A stretch of 7,923 nucleotides of DNA, from positions 1-7,923 of the forward strand of contig JAFLUJ010000079.1 in NCBI GenBank assembly GCA_022511485.1, written 5' to 3'. The notes under the pieces were generated by a model. It searched no databases and was not told the origin of the DNA. It saw nothing but the letters and a program-made list of their open reading frames with translations. Origin of the DNA: Oscillospiraceae bacterium (GTDB taxonomy: Bacteria; Bacillota; Clostridia; Oscillospirales; Ruminococcaceae). This document shows positions 1-4,979 of this stretch, piece after piece; within the stretch, counting starts at the first letter, position 1, and every line of letters begins with the position of its first letter. Made by a program: the position numbers and the translations under genes.

Positions 1-144
1 CCGCCCCCTTGATATGGGGGCAAAACAAACGCAAAGCGTTTGTTTCCGAGTTTTCACTGCGTGAAAACATCGGCATGCTTTTAGGGGTGAGAACTAAAGA
101 CGCCAGCGGGGGGTTCCCCGTCAGGGCTTCTCCTTGCTCAGAAA
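1..144 (-). other. rplA downstream region with a cluster of perfect hairpins
   Basis: No gene is supported in this stretch after the rplA stop codon. It contains three inverted repeats lying back to back. 3-8 pairs with 16-21 (GCCCCC/GGGGGC). 23-32 pairs with 36-45 (AAACAAACGC/GCGTTTGTTT, 10 bp, 3-nt loop). 46-57 pairs with 61-73 (CCGA plus GTTTTCAC against GTGAAAAC and TCGG, one bulged base, 3-nt loop). A fourth, 107-111 with 116-120 (CGGGG/CCCCG), lies closer to rplA. In the sense of rplA transcription the second hairpin is followed by only TTTTG, so it is a poor intrinsic terminator. The density of perfect palindromes suggests a structured intergenic repeat or the start of a downstream leader; with the window ending here I cannot decide. 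Confidence 0.55.
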
Positions 145-840
145 TTAAACACCGTATTTTGTTGTTGCAACGGGAATACCAACACCCATTGTAGAAGCTA
201 CAACACAGGACTTGATGTAAGTACCCTTTGCAGCAGCAGGCTTAGCCTTAACGATAGCTTCGAGAAGTGTATCGAGATTCTGTACAAGCTTCTCTGCTCC
301 GAAGGAAGCCTTTCCGATAGGGCAGTGAATGATATTGGTCTTGTCAAGACGGTACTCGATCTTACCAGCCTTAGCTTCTGTTACAGCCTTTGCAACATCG
401 GGAGCAACAGTTCCAGCCTTAGGGTTAGGCATAAGTCCGCGAGGACCGAGAACTCTTGCAGCCTTACCAACAACGCCCATCATATCAGGGGATGCTACAC
501 ATACATCGAAATCCAGCCAGTTTTCCTTAACGATCCTGTCAACAAGATCTGCACCGCCAACATAGTCAGCTCCTGCTGCCTTAGCAGCCTCCTCCTTGTC
601 TTCCTTACAGAAAACAAGTACACGAACATTTTTACCTGTACCGTTAGGGAGAACTACCGCACCTCTAACCTGCTGGTCAGCGTGACGGGAGTCAACACCC
701 AGACGAACATGGACCTCAATAGTTTCATCAAACTTAGCCTTTGCGTTCTGGCAAGCCAGTGCAAGTGCTTCGTCAGTTTCGTAAAGCTTTGTTTTATCAA
801 CAGCTTTAGCAGCTTCGTTATATTTCTTACCGTGTTTCAT
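145..840 (-). CDS. rplA: 50S ribosomal protein L1
   Basis: L1 binds 23S rRNA to form the mobile L1 stalk at the ribosomal E site, where it helps release deacylated tRNA; in many bacteria it also represses its own operon by binding its mRNA. The 231-residue product has the usual bacterial length. The family's recognisable blocks are present: VRGAVVLPNGTGK at 58-70, VLGPRGLMPNPKAGTV at 130-145 and IHCPIGKASF at 171-180. The ATG start is preceded by AGGAGG (851-856) with a 10-nt spacer, and the N-terminus (MKHGKKYNEA) begins where homologues begin. It follows rplK after a 115-nt gap containing a likely L1 binding site. It is the last gene of the rpmG-secE-nusG-rplK-rplA cluster visible here; rplJ and rplL usually follow, but lie outside the window if present. 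Confidence 0.97.
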   Translation of the reverse strand: MKHGKKYNEAAKAVDKTKLYETDEALALACQNAKAKFDETIEVHVRLGVDSRHADQQVRGAVVLPNGTGKNVRVLVFCKEDKEEAAKAAGADYVGGADLVDRIVKENWLDFDVCVASPDMMGVVGKAARVLGPRGLMPNPKAGTVAPDVAKAVTEAKAGKIEYRLDKTNIIHCPIGKASFGAEKLVQNLDTLLEAIVKAKPAAAKGTYIKSCVVASTMGVGIPVATTKYGV

Positions 841-858
841 TATAATTTTTCCTCCTTT

Positions 859-927
859 AAGTGGTAATGTCTCTTATAAGAGACCGTCCCTGCGGGACAT
901 ATAGCGGACAGTATTTCCTCCCACTAA
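859..927 (-). promoter_or_regulatory. Candidate L1 autoregulatory mRNA site between rplK and rplA
   Basis: Read as mRNA, 927-920 (TTAGTGGG) and 865-859 (ACCACTT) can close a stem (AGUGG/CCACU) that ends just before the rplA ribosome binding site. The 5' side continues GGGAGG and the internal 3' side has CCGCUAUA. This resembles the asymmetric GUGGGAG...CCG-UA...CCAC arrangement I associate with L1 binding sites on r-protein mRNAs. Two further perfect hairpins sit inside: 886-898 (GTCCC/GGGAC, 3-nt loop) and 869-884 (GTCTCT/AGAGAC, TATA loop). The position between rplK and rplA fits translational feedback by L1. The assignment rests on motif and context, not on an alignment. Confidence 0.6.
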
Positions 928-955
928 GGTAAGGGTTATCCACCGCAGCAATTAA

Positions 956-1381
956 TTAGTCAACAACCTCAACGCCCATAGAACGGCATGTACCCGCGAT
1001 CATGCTCATTGCGGATTCCACGCTTGAAGCGTTCAGGTCAGGCATTTTGGTCTCAGCGATCTTTCTGATCTGATCCTTGGTGATCTTGCCGACCTTAGTC
1101 TTGTTAGGAACACCAGAACCGCTCTGGAGATTGATCGCCTTTTTGATAAGAACCGCTGCCGGCGGGGTCTTTGTGATAAATGAGAATGAACGGTCAGCAT
1201 AAACTGTGATAACTACAGGGATTATAAGACCAATATCATTCTTAGTTCTTTCATTGAACTCCTTTGTAAAAGCCATAATATTAACACCGTGCTGACCAAG
1301 AGCAGGACCAACCGGCGGTGCGGGAGTAGCCTTTCCCGCTGCGATCTGAAGCTTTATCAAGCCAACTACTTTCTGTGCCAT
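956..1381 (-). CDS. rplK: 50S ribosomal protein L11
   Basis: L11 binds the GTPase-associated centre of 23S rRNA at the base of the L7/L12 stalk, works with elongation factors there, and is required for RelA/Rel activation on stalled ribosomes. The 141-residue product is the standard length. The N-terminal domain shows LQIAAGKATPAPPVGPALGQ (11-30), including the proline-rich linker segment that thiostrepton-type antibiotics contact in this family. KTPPA is at 71-75, and the RNA-binding C-terminal domain covers roughly 76-141. The ATG start has GGAGGTG about 9 nt upstream. It lies 47 nt downstream of nusG and 115 nt upstream of rplA, the classic L11-L1 pair. Confidence 0.97.
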   Translation of the reverse strand: MAQKVVGLIKLQIAAGKATPAPPVGPALGQHGVNIMAFTKEFNERTKNDIGLIIPVVITVYADRSFSFITKTPPAAVLIKKAINLQSGSGVPNKTKVGKITKDQIRKIAETKMPDLNASSVESAMSMIAGTCRSMGVEVVD

Positions 1382-1428
1382 TGCTTTTGCACCTCCGTAA
1401 ATATAAGAACCAAAGGCTCTGTTAATAA

Positions 1429-1971
1429 TTAATACTCATCTGAAACTGCAACCATTGTAATATCCAAGGCTGCCGAGGTTTCTCTTCCGAACATGGAGAC
1501 CTTCACATTTACAGTCATGTTCTCGGTGTCTATGCTCTCAACCTCTCCGACAATGCCCTCCATAGGACCTGCCGTAATCTTGACTTTATCTCCTGCCTTG
1601 AAATTAACTTCAACTGAAGCAGGCTTTTTATCCGCGTCAACTCCCAGTGCAGCCGCTTCCTTATCGGTAAGCGGGATAGGCTTTGATCCCGGACCTACGA
1701 ATCCCGTACAGCCCCTTACGTTTCTTACAACGTACCAGGAATCATCTGTGAGGACCATTTTCACCAGCACATAGCATGGGAAAACCTTTCGTTCCACCTC
1801 ACGCATCTGATTTTTGTCGTTAGGCTCCATTACCATTTCGGTGGGAACCTGAACCTCCTGTATAAGATGCTGGAGCCTACGGTTTTCTACGACCTTCATT
1901 ATAGTTTGCGCGACCTTATTCTCATAACCGGAATAGGTGTGTATGACATACCATTTTGCCGATTCTGACAT
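1429..1971 (-). CDS. nusG: Transcription termination/antitermination factor NusG
   Basis: NusG is a universal elongation factor that binds the RNA polymerase clamp and modulates pausing, and in some bacteria links polymerase to Rho or the ribosome. The 180 residues match the two-domain form. The NGN domain covers about 5-105: KWYVIHTYSGYENKVA at 6-21, RKVFPCYVLVKM at 61-72 and VRNVRGCTGFVG at 82-93. A linker of about 20 residues leads to a KOW domain (FKAGDKVKITAGPMEGIVGE, 124-143), with the conserved MFGRET near the C-terminus. The ATG start is preceded by AAAGGA about 11 nt upstream. The gene sits between secE and rplK, the usual bacterial neighbourhood; the 66-nt gap to secE carries a small hairpin. 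Confidence 0.97.
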   Translation of the reverse strand: MSESAKWYVIHTYSGYENKVAQTIMKVVENRRLQHLIQEVQVPTEMVMEPNDKNQMREVERKVFPCYVLVKMVLTDDSWYVVRNVRGCTGFVGPGSKPIPLTDKEAAALGVDADKKPASVEVNFKAGDKVKITAGPMEGIVGEVESIDTENMTVNVKVSMFGRETSAALDITMVAVSDEY

Positions 1972-1992
1972 AATATGACCATTCCTTTCTCA

Positions 1993-2012
1993 GCGACAGA
2001 TTTATCCGTCAC
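1993..2012 (-). other. Small stem-loop between secE and nusG
   Basis: In the transcript the 20-nt segment can fold as an 8-bp stem (GTGACGGA against TCTGTCGC, with two G-U pairs) around a TAAA loop. It is not followed by a U tract, so it is not an intrinsic terminator. It lies 21 nt before the nusG start codon, just upstream of the ribosome binding site. It could affect mRNA stability or nusG translation, but nothing in the sequence proves a role. Confidence 0.35.
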
Positions 2013-2037
2013 AGATACATATTTCCTTTGCCGCGCG

Positions 2038-2337
2038 TCAGCTCATCAGCTTTACCAAAGCAGTAAGCACGCTGTCGATTCCCCATATAATAACAGCACT
2101 TGCGCACATTCCGACCAGTACAACAAACGTATTATTGAGGACCTTTCCCCATGAAGGCCAGGTAACCTTTTTGATCTCGCTTTTCAGATCCTTGAAGTAC
2201 TTTACCACACCATTTGGCTTGTTGCCTTTTTTGCCCTTAGCCTTGGCTTTTTCGCGATCGTTTACGATCTTGTTAGCCTTAGCCTCAGCCTGTGCGATCA
2301 AGGATGACTTCTTGGATTTATTTTTCGCATCAGCCAC
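2038..2337 (-). CDS. secE: Preprotein translocase subunit SecE
   Basis: SecE is the clamp-like subunit of the SecYEG membrane channel for protein export and membrane insertion. The 99-residue product is the short, single-span Gram-positive type. Residues 1-45 are a highly charged, Lys/Ala-rich cytoplasmic tail. The family signature YFKDLKSEIKKVTWPS spans 47-62 (amphipathic helix). One transmembrane helix follows, about 70-95 (VVLVGMCASAVIIWGI and onward). The start codon is GTG at 2335-2337, with GAGGTG about 6 nt upstream. The start lies only 14 nt after the rpmG stop, so the two genes are tightly coupled. The position just before nusG is the standard arrangement. Confidence 0.95.
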   Translation of the reverse strand: MADAKNKSKKSSLIAQAEAKANKIVNDREKAKAKGKKGNKPNGVVKYFKDLKSEIKKVTWPSWGKVLNNTFVVLVGMCASAVIIWGIDSVLTALVKLMS

Positions 2338-2351
2338 TGTTCACACCTCGC

Positions 2352-2501
2352 TTACTTAGTTTCCTTGTGAAGAGTATGCTTCCTGCAAAATTTGCAGTAC
2401 TTGTTCATTTCAAGCCTGTCCGGATCGTTTTTCTTGTTCTTCTTGGTGTTGTAGTTGCGCTGTTTGCACTCTGTGCAGGCTAATGTTATCTTTACTCTCA
2501 T
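2352..2501 (-). CDS. rpmG: 50S ribosomal protein L33, zinc-binding four-cysteine form
   Basis: L33 is a small large-subunit protein near the E site. The product is 49 residues, starting MRVKITLACTEC and ending KHTLHKETK. Two CxxC pairs, Cys9/Cys12 and Cys36/Cys39, form a zinc ribbon, so this is the zinc-containing (C+) form rather than the cysteine-free paralogue that some bacteria switch to under zinc shortage. The ATG at 2499-2501 has AGGAGG (2509-2514) 7 nt upstream and gives the N-terminus typical of the family. An in-frame ATG ten codons upstream (2529-2531) with GAGG before it would add MIAKLIGGAD; I consider it less likely. It is the first gene of the rpmG-secE-nusG cluster. Confidence 0.95.
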   Translation of the reverse strand: MRVKITLACTECKQRNYNTKKNKKNDPDRLEMNKYCKFCRKHTLHKETK

Positions 2502-2544
2502 ATCGGCACCTCCTATTAGTTTGGCGATCATATTATCCTCTTAT

Positions 2545-2596
2545 GGAGCTTGTCTTATACTATCTTCAACCAAAACAAAGACAAAGTCTATGCTCC
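2545..2596 (-). other. Stem-loop shortly before the rpmG ribosome binding site
   Basis: In the transcript GGAGC (2596-2592) pairs with GCTCC (2549-2545), and inside it TTGTCTT (2584-2578) pairs with AAGACAA (2556-2550). The total is 12 bp, with a 7-nt bulge on the 5' side and a loop of about 21 nt. It ends about 30 nt before the rpmG AGGAGG. No U tract follows, so it is not a terminator; it is a candidate regulatory or stabilising structure. Confidence 0.4.
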
Positions 2597-2705
2597 GATT
2601 TAAAATCAGTATTTAAATACGGATATTTCCGACCCATCAACATAAACAAGCCGCATTATCGTACTTTTACAACTGCCACCGGGACAAATATGGATCGCAT
2701 TTAGC

Positions 2706-2730
2706 GTTTTTTCAGGGGAAAAAACCCCTG
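2706..2730 (-). other. Pair of mutually exclusive hairpins in the rpmG leader
   Basis: The segment can fold in two incompatible ways. In one, 2713-2718 pairs with 2725-2730 (CAGGGG with CCCCTG, six-base loop). In the other, 2706-2712 pairs with 2719-2725 (GTTTTTT with AAAAAAC, loop CAGGGG). A second copy of AACCCCTG at 2749-2756 gives 2713-2718 a third possible partner. Such overlap is typical of switching leaders but can also arise by chance in repeats. Confidence 0.4.
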
Positions 2731-2807
2731 TGCCTCCCTCTGTGACATAACCCCTGCTGACTCACAGGAGCACTGCCAGAGGCTTGGCGTCACTTTCAAA
2801 TGGACGC

Positions 2808-2859
2808 AAAAAAATAAGCCTCTGCAAGAGGTATACTTATTATACCATATTGCAGAGGC
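2808..2859 (-). terminator. Intrinsic terminator of the atp operon
   Basis: Transcribed from atpC, 2859-2850 (GCCTCTGCAA) pairs perfectly with 2827-2818 (TTGCAGAGGC). An inner stem 2846-2841/2835-2830 (GGTATA/TATACC) closes a 5-nt loop; the two stems are separated by a small internal loop. The 3' side runs straight into TTATTTTTTT (2817-2808). This is a textbook Rho-independent terminator 34 nt after the atpC stop. It shares its DNA with the promoter of the next operon. Confidence 0.9.
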
Positions 2860-2888
2860 AATGTCAAGTACTTTTTTAAATTTTTTTA
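2839..2888 (-). promoter_or_regulatory. Sigma-A promoter of the rpmG-secE-nusG operon, with A-tract UP-like element
   Basis: Read on the minus strand, a perfect -35 box TTGACA (2867-2862) is separated by exactly 17 nt from a perfect -10 box TATAAT (2844-2839). TGG just before it gives an extended -10. Upstream, 2888-2872 reads A7-TTT-A6, resembling the UP elements of strong ribosomal promoters. The predicted start is near 2832. The strength and position fit the translation-related operon that follows. The -10 and spacer lie inside the terminator hairpin of the preceding atp operon. Confidence 0.92.
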
Positions 2889-2892
2889 TCTA

Positions 2893-3309
2893 TTATTTGT
2901 CATTCATAGAGCTTACGCTGATTCTGTTCAGAGCACGCTGGAGTTTAAGCTCAGCACGGTCAAGCTCAAGCTTGTCATGCTGCATCTCCTTGAGCCTGCG
3001 CCTTGCGTCCTCCTCAGAGCGTTTAGCCCATTCGAGGTCGATCTCGTCCGCCCACTCAACTGCATTTGCCAGAATGGACACCTTGTTTCCTCCGACTTTC
3101 AGCAATCCGGTGGAAATAGCCGCTATACGCCACTTGCCGTCCTCCTGCATTACTTTGAGAGGTCCGGAGGGCAGGTCAGCAACCAGACTTGTGTGGTTGG
3201 CAAGGATACCGATGTCGCCCTCGGTTGTCCTGACGATTATCTGTGAAGTCTCACCGTCAAAGAATATCTTTTCCGGAGTAACAACGCTTAATGAAAATGG
3301 AGTTGCCAT
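2893..3309 (-). CDS. atpC: F-type ATP synthase epsilon subunit
   Basis: Epsilon sits at the foot of the central rotor stalk, couples gamma to the c-ring and, through its C-terminal helices, can inhibit ATP hydrolysis. The 138-residue product has the family's layout: an N-terminal beta-sandwich (about 1-88, with EGDIGILANHTSLVADL at 30-46 and STGLLKVGG at 66-74) and a charged two-helix C-terminal domain (about 90-135). AGGAGG lies directly after the atpD stop and 8 nt before the ATG; only 15 nt separate the genes. It is the last atp gene, followed by a terminator. At the place of the I/L-D-x-x-R-A nucleotide motif known from Bacillus epsilon the sequence reads IDLEWA, with Trp94 instead of Arg, so tight ATP binding is doubtful. 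Confidence 0.96.
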   Translation of the reverse strand: MATPFSLSVVTPEKIFFDGETSQIIVRTTEGDIGILANHTSLVADLPSGPLKVMQEDGKWRIAAISTGLLKVGGNKVSILANAVEWADEIDLEWAKRSEEDARRRLKEMQHDKLELDRAELKLQRALNRISVSSMNDK

Positions 3310-3324
3310 AAATATGCCCTCCTT

Positions 3325-4728
3325 TTATTCATTTGCAGCACTCTTTGCTTTTTCAACCACCTCGTCGATCGTTCCGGCAAAGAGGAACGCAGACTCCGGC
3401 AGGTCATCGTGCATACCATCAATGATCTCCTTGAAGCCGCGGATAGTCTCCTTAAGAGGAACATACTTACCCTGCATACCGGTAAACTGTTCCGCAACGC
3501 TGAAGGGCTGGGAGAGGAAACGCTGGATCTTTCTTGCTCTTGCAACGGTCAGCTTATCCTCGTCGGAAAGTTCGTCCATACCCATGATGGCGATAATATC
3601 CTGAAGCTCGGTATAACGCTGGAGTATGTTCTGGACTGCACGTGCAACCTCGTAGTGCTCCTGACCTACGATCTCAGGAGAAAGGATTCTCGATGTAGAG
3701 TCAAGGGGGTCAACAGCGGGATAGATACCCAGTGAAGCGATGCTTCTTGAAAGAGTAGTGGTAGCGTCAAGGTGAGCAAATGTTGTAGCAGGAGCAGGGT
3801 CTGTAAGGTCATCCGCAGGAACGTAAACAGCCTGAACGGATGTGATAGAGCCCTTGTTTGTGGATGTGATTCTCTCCTGAAGCGCACCCATTTCCGTTGC
3901 CAGTGTAGGCTGGTAACCAACGGCGGACGGCATACGTCCAAGCAGCGCGGAAACCTCAGAACCTGCCTGTGTGAAACGGAAGATGTTGTCGATAAACAGA
4001 AGTACGTCCTGACCTTCAACGTCACGGAAATACTCTGCCATAGTCAGTCCGGAAAGACCAACTCTCATTCTCGCTCCGGGAGGTTCGTTCATCTGACCGT
4101 AAACAAGAACGGTCTTGTCGATAACTCCCGATTCGGTCATTTCATTATAAAGGTCGTTACCCTCACGGGTACGCTCGCCAACGCCTGTAAATACGGAGAT
4201 ACCGTTGTGCTCGTTAGCGATGTTGTTGATAAGCTCCTGAATAAGTACGGTCTTACCAACGCCCGCACCGCCGAACAGACCGATCTTACCACCCTTAAGA
4301 TATGGGCAGATAAGGTCGATGACCTTGATACCTGTTTCAAGAACCTCGTTAGAAGCAGTCTGCTCCTCGTAGGTAGGCGGATCGCGGTGGATAGCCCATT
4401 TCTGCTCTGTTTCCGGAGCGGGCTTGTTGTCAACAGGCTCTCCCAGAAGGTTAAAGATTCTTCCCAGAGTTTCCTTACCAACGGGAACCTTGATAGGTTC
4501 ACCTGTATCAACGGCGTCCACATCTCTTACGAGACCGTCTGTGGAAGCCATAGCAATACAGCGGACAACGTCGTCGCCGATATGCTGGGCAACCTCGCAG
4601 ACGAGGGTACTGCCGTTAAGTTCGATTTCAATAGCGTTCAAAAGCTTCGGCAGGTTGTCCTTGGTGAACTGGATATCAACAACCGCACCGATGATCTGAA
4701 CCACCTTACCGATATTTTTCTCCGGCAT
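3325..4728 (-). CDS. atpD: F-type ATP synthase beta subunit (catalytic)
   Basis: Beta carries the three catalytic sites of F1, making ATP from ADP and phosphate as the rotor turns. From the chosen ATG the product is 467 residues, normal for the family. Visible motifs: Walker A GGAGVGKT (153-160), the GERTREGND loop with the catalytic glutamate at 185, Walker B LLFIDNIFRF (Asp247) and the DELSDED motif (385-391) that contacts gamma and epsilon. The start at 4726-4728 (MPEKNIGKVVQ) is preferred. An in-frame GTG at 4750-4752 overlaps the foot of a strong hairpin and lies upstream of the likely ribosome binding site AGGAAAGGA (4741-4749); an in-frame TTG at 4738-4740 directly adjoins that site. 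The gene follows atpG after an unusually long gap. Confidence 0.97.
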   Translation of the reverse strand: MPEKNIGKVVQIIGAVVDIQFTKDNLPKLLNAIEIELNGSTLVCEVAQHIGDDVVRCIAMASTDGLVRDVDAVDTGEPIKVPVGKETLGRIFNLLGEPVDNKPAPETEQKWAIHRDPPTYEEQTASNEVLETGIKVIDLICPYLKGGKIGLFGGAGVGKTVLIQELINNIANEHNGISVFTGVGERTREGNDLYNEMTESGVIDKTVLVYGQMNEPPGARMRVGLSGLTMAEYFRDVEGQDVLLFIDNIFRFTQAGSEVSALLGRMPSAVGYQPTLATEMGALQERITSTNKGSITSVQAVYVPADDLTDPAPATTFAHLDATTTLSRSIASLGIYPAVDPLDSTSRILSPEIVGQEHYEVARAVQNILQRYTELQDIIAIMGMDELSDEDKLTVARARKIQRFLSQPFSVAEQFTGMQGKYVPLKETIRGFKEIIDGMHDDLPESAFLFAGTIDEVVEKAKSAANE

Positions 4729-4751
4729 TTGCCTTATCAATCCTTTCCTCA

Positions 4752-4772
4752 CCGGACACTGTCAGTGTCCGG
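4752..4772 (-). other. Strong stem-loop immediately upstream of the atpD ribosome binding site
   Basis: 4752-4760 (CCGGACACT) and 4764-4772 (AGTGTCCGG) form a perfect 9-bp stem with a 3-nt loop. The stem ends 2 nt before the AGGAAAGGA ribosome binding site of atpD. In the operon's sense it is preceded by A5 and not followed by U residues. On the plus strand the same hairpin is followed by CTTTTTATT and looks like an intrinsic terminator, which could stop antisense transcription; no plus-strand gene needs it. Confidence 0.6.
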
Positions 4773-4915
4773 CTTTTTATTAAGGATACATAGTAACCTT
4801 TTAAGCCGACAGTAATACTGTCAATAAACCGTGCTGCAAATCATTTTTGTAACAGTTAAGAAGCAAGTATGCTTCCGCGTCGTGTGTAATTTTCACCAAC
4901 ACAGTACACAGCGGA

Positions 4916-4979
4916 CTGCCCGCGGGGGCTTTCCCGCTGCCCGCAGGGGCTTTCCTGCTGCCCGTATGGGCTTCCCCTG
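4916..4979 (-). repeat. Three tandem 21-22 bp GC-rich repeats after atpG
   Basis: Units lie at 4916-4936, 4937-4957 and 4958-4979, each starting CTGCCCG on the plus strand and continuing GGGCTTTCC or a close variant. Each unit contains GCCC-N4-GGGC, able to form a 4-bp stem with a variable tetraloop. Units 1 and 2 also allow longer stems GCGGG/CCCGC and GCAGG/CCTGC. Their differences are compensatory: a G-C pair in one corresponds to an A-T pair in the other. The array begins immediately beyond the atpG stop codon. Confidence 0.75.

Larger units (their letters stand above)
2502..2832 (-). promoter_or_regulatory. Long structured 5' leader of the rpmG-secE-nusG operon
   Basis: About 330 nt separate the predicted transcription start (near 2832) from the rpmG start codon, and no convincing gene lies within. 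In transcript order it holds: a 5-bp stem 2787-2791/2803-2807; a 12-bp interrupted hairpin spanning 2730-2773 (GTG, CTCC and TGTGA pairing with TCACA, GGAG and CAC); two mutually exclusive stems around 2706-2730; the palindrome GTATTTAAATAC; and a hairpin at 2545-2596 close to rpmG. I recognise no known riboswitch, T-box or r-protein leader motif. The length and structure suggest a regulatory leader or an inserted structured repeat. Confidence 0.6.
4729..4979 (-). other. Enlarged atpG-atpD intergenic region
   Basis: The 251-nt gap has no supported gene. From the atpG side it holds a GC-rich three-copy tandem repeat (4916-4979); a 6-bp stem at 4860-4875 (GAAGCA/TGCTTC); a perfect palindrome at 4808-4822 (GACAGT/ACTGTC, 3-nt loop) overlapping a TTGACA hexamer; and the strong hairpin 4752-4772 before atpD. 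The other complete gaps within this operon are 15, 35 and 77 nt, so this one is out of line. Confidence 0.7.

Noticed and set aside
9..194. Short plus-strand open frame across the hairpins after rplA
   Set aside because: It reads through the inverted repeats, overlaps the rplA 3' end and has no ribosome binding site.
325..867. Plus-strand open frame opposite rplA
   Set aside because: It lies opposite conserved L1 codons and encodes nothing recognisable.
2502..2531. Upstream in-frame ATG for rpmG adding ten residues
   Set aside because: GAGG lies before it, but the downstream ATG has a better AGGAGG at 7 nt and gives the standard L33 N-terminus.
2701..2748. Possible 15-residue leader peptide MSQREAQGFFPLKKR in the rpmG leader
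   Set aside because: The GGGG before its ATG is only 2 nt away, too close for a normal ribosome binding site, and no codon run suggests attenuation.
2861..3604. Plus-strand open frame opposite atpC and the atpD 3' end
   Set aside because: It shadows two certain genes, is Ser/Leu-rich in the way antisense frames often are, and has no supported ribosome binding site.
4729..4752. Upstream in-frame GTG start for atpD, adding eight residues
   Set aside because: The GTG overlaps the foot of a strong hairpin and precedes the likely ribosome binding site instead of following it.
3772..4815. Long plus-strand open frame opposite atpD
   Set aside because: It is antisense to the highly conserved beta subunit gene, has no recognisable domain, and arises from codon bias in the real gene.
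4819..4824. TTGACA hexamer suggesting an internal promoter before atpD
   Set aside because: No acceptable -10 box lies 16-18 nt downstream (nearest is TAAAAG at 15), and the hexamer is part of a palindrome.
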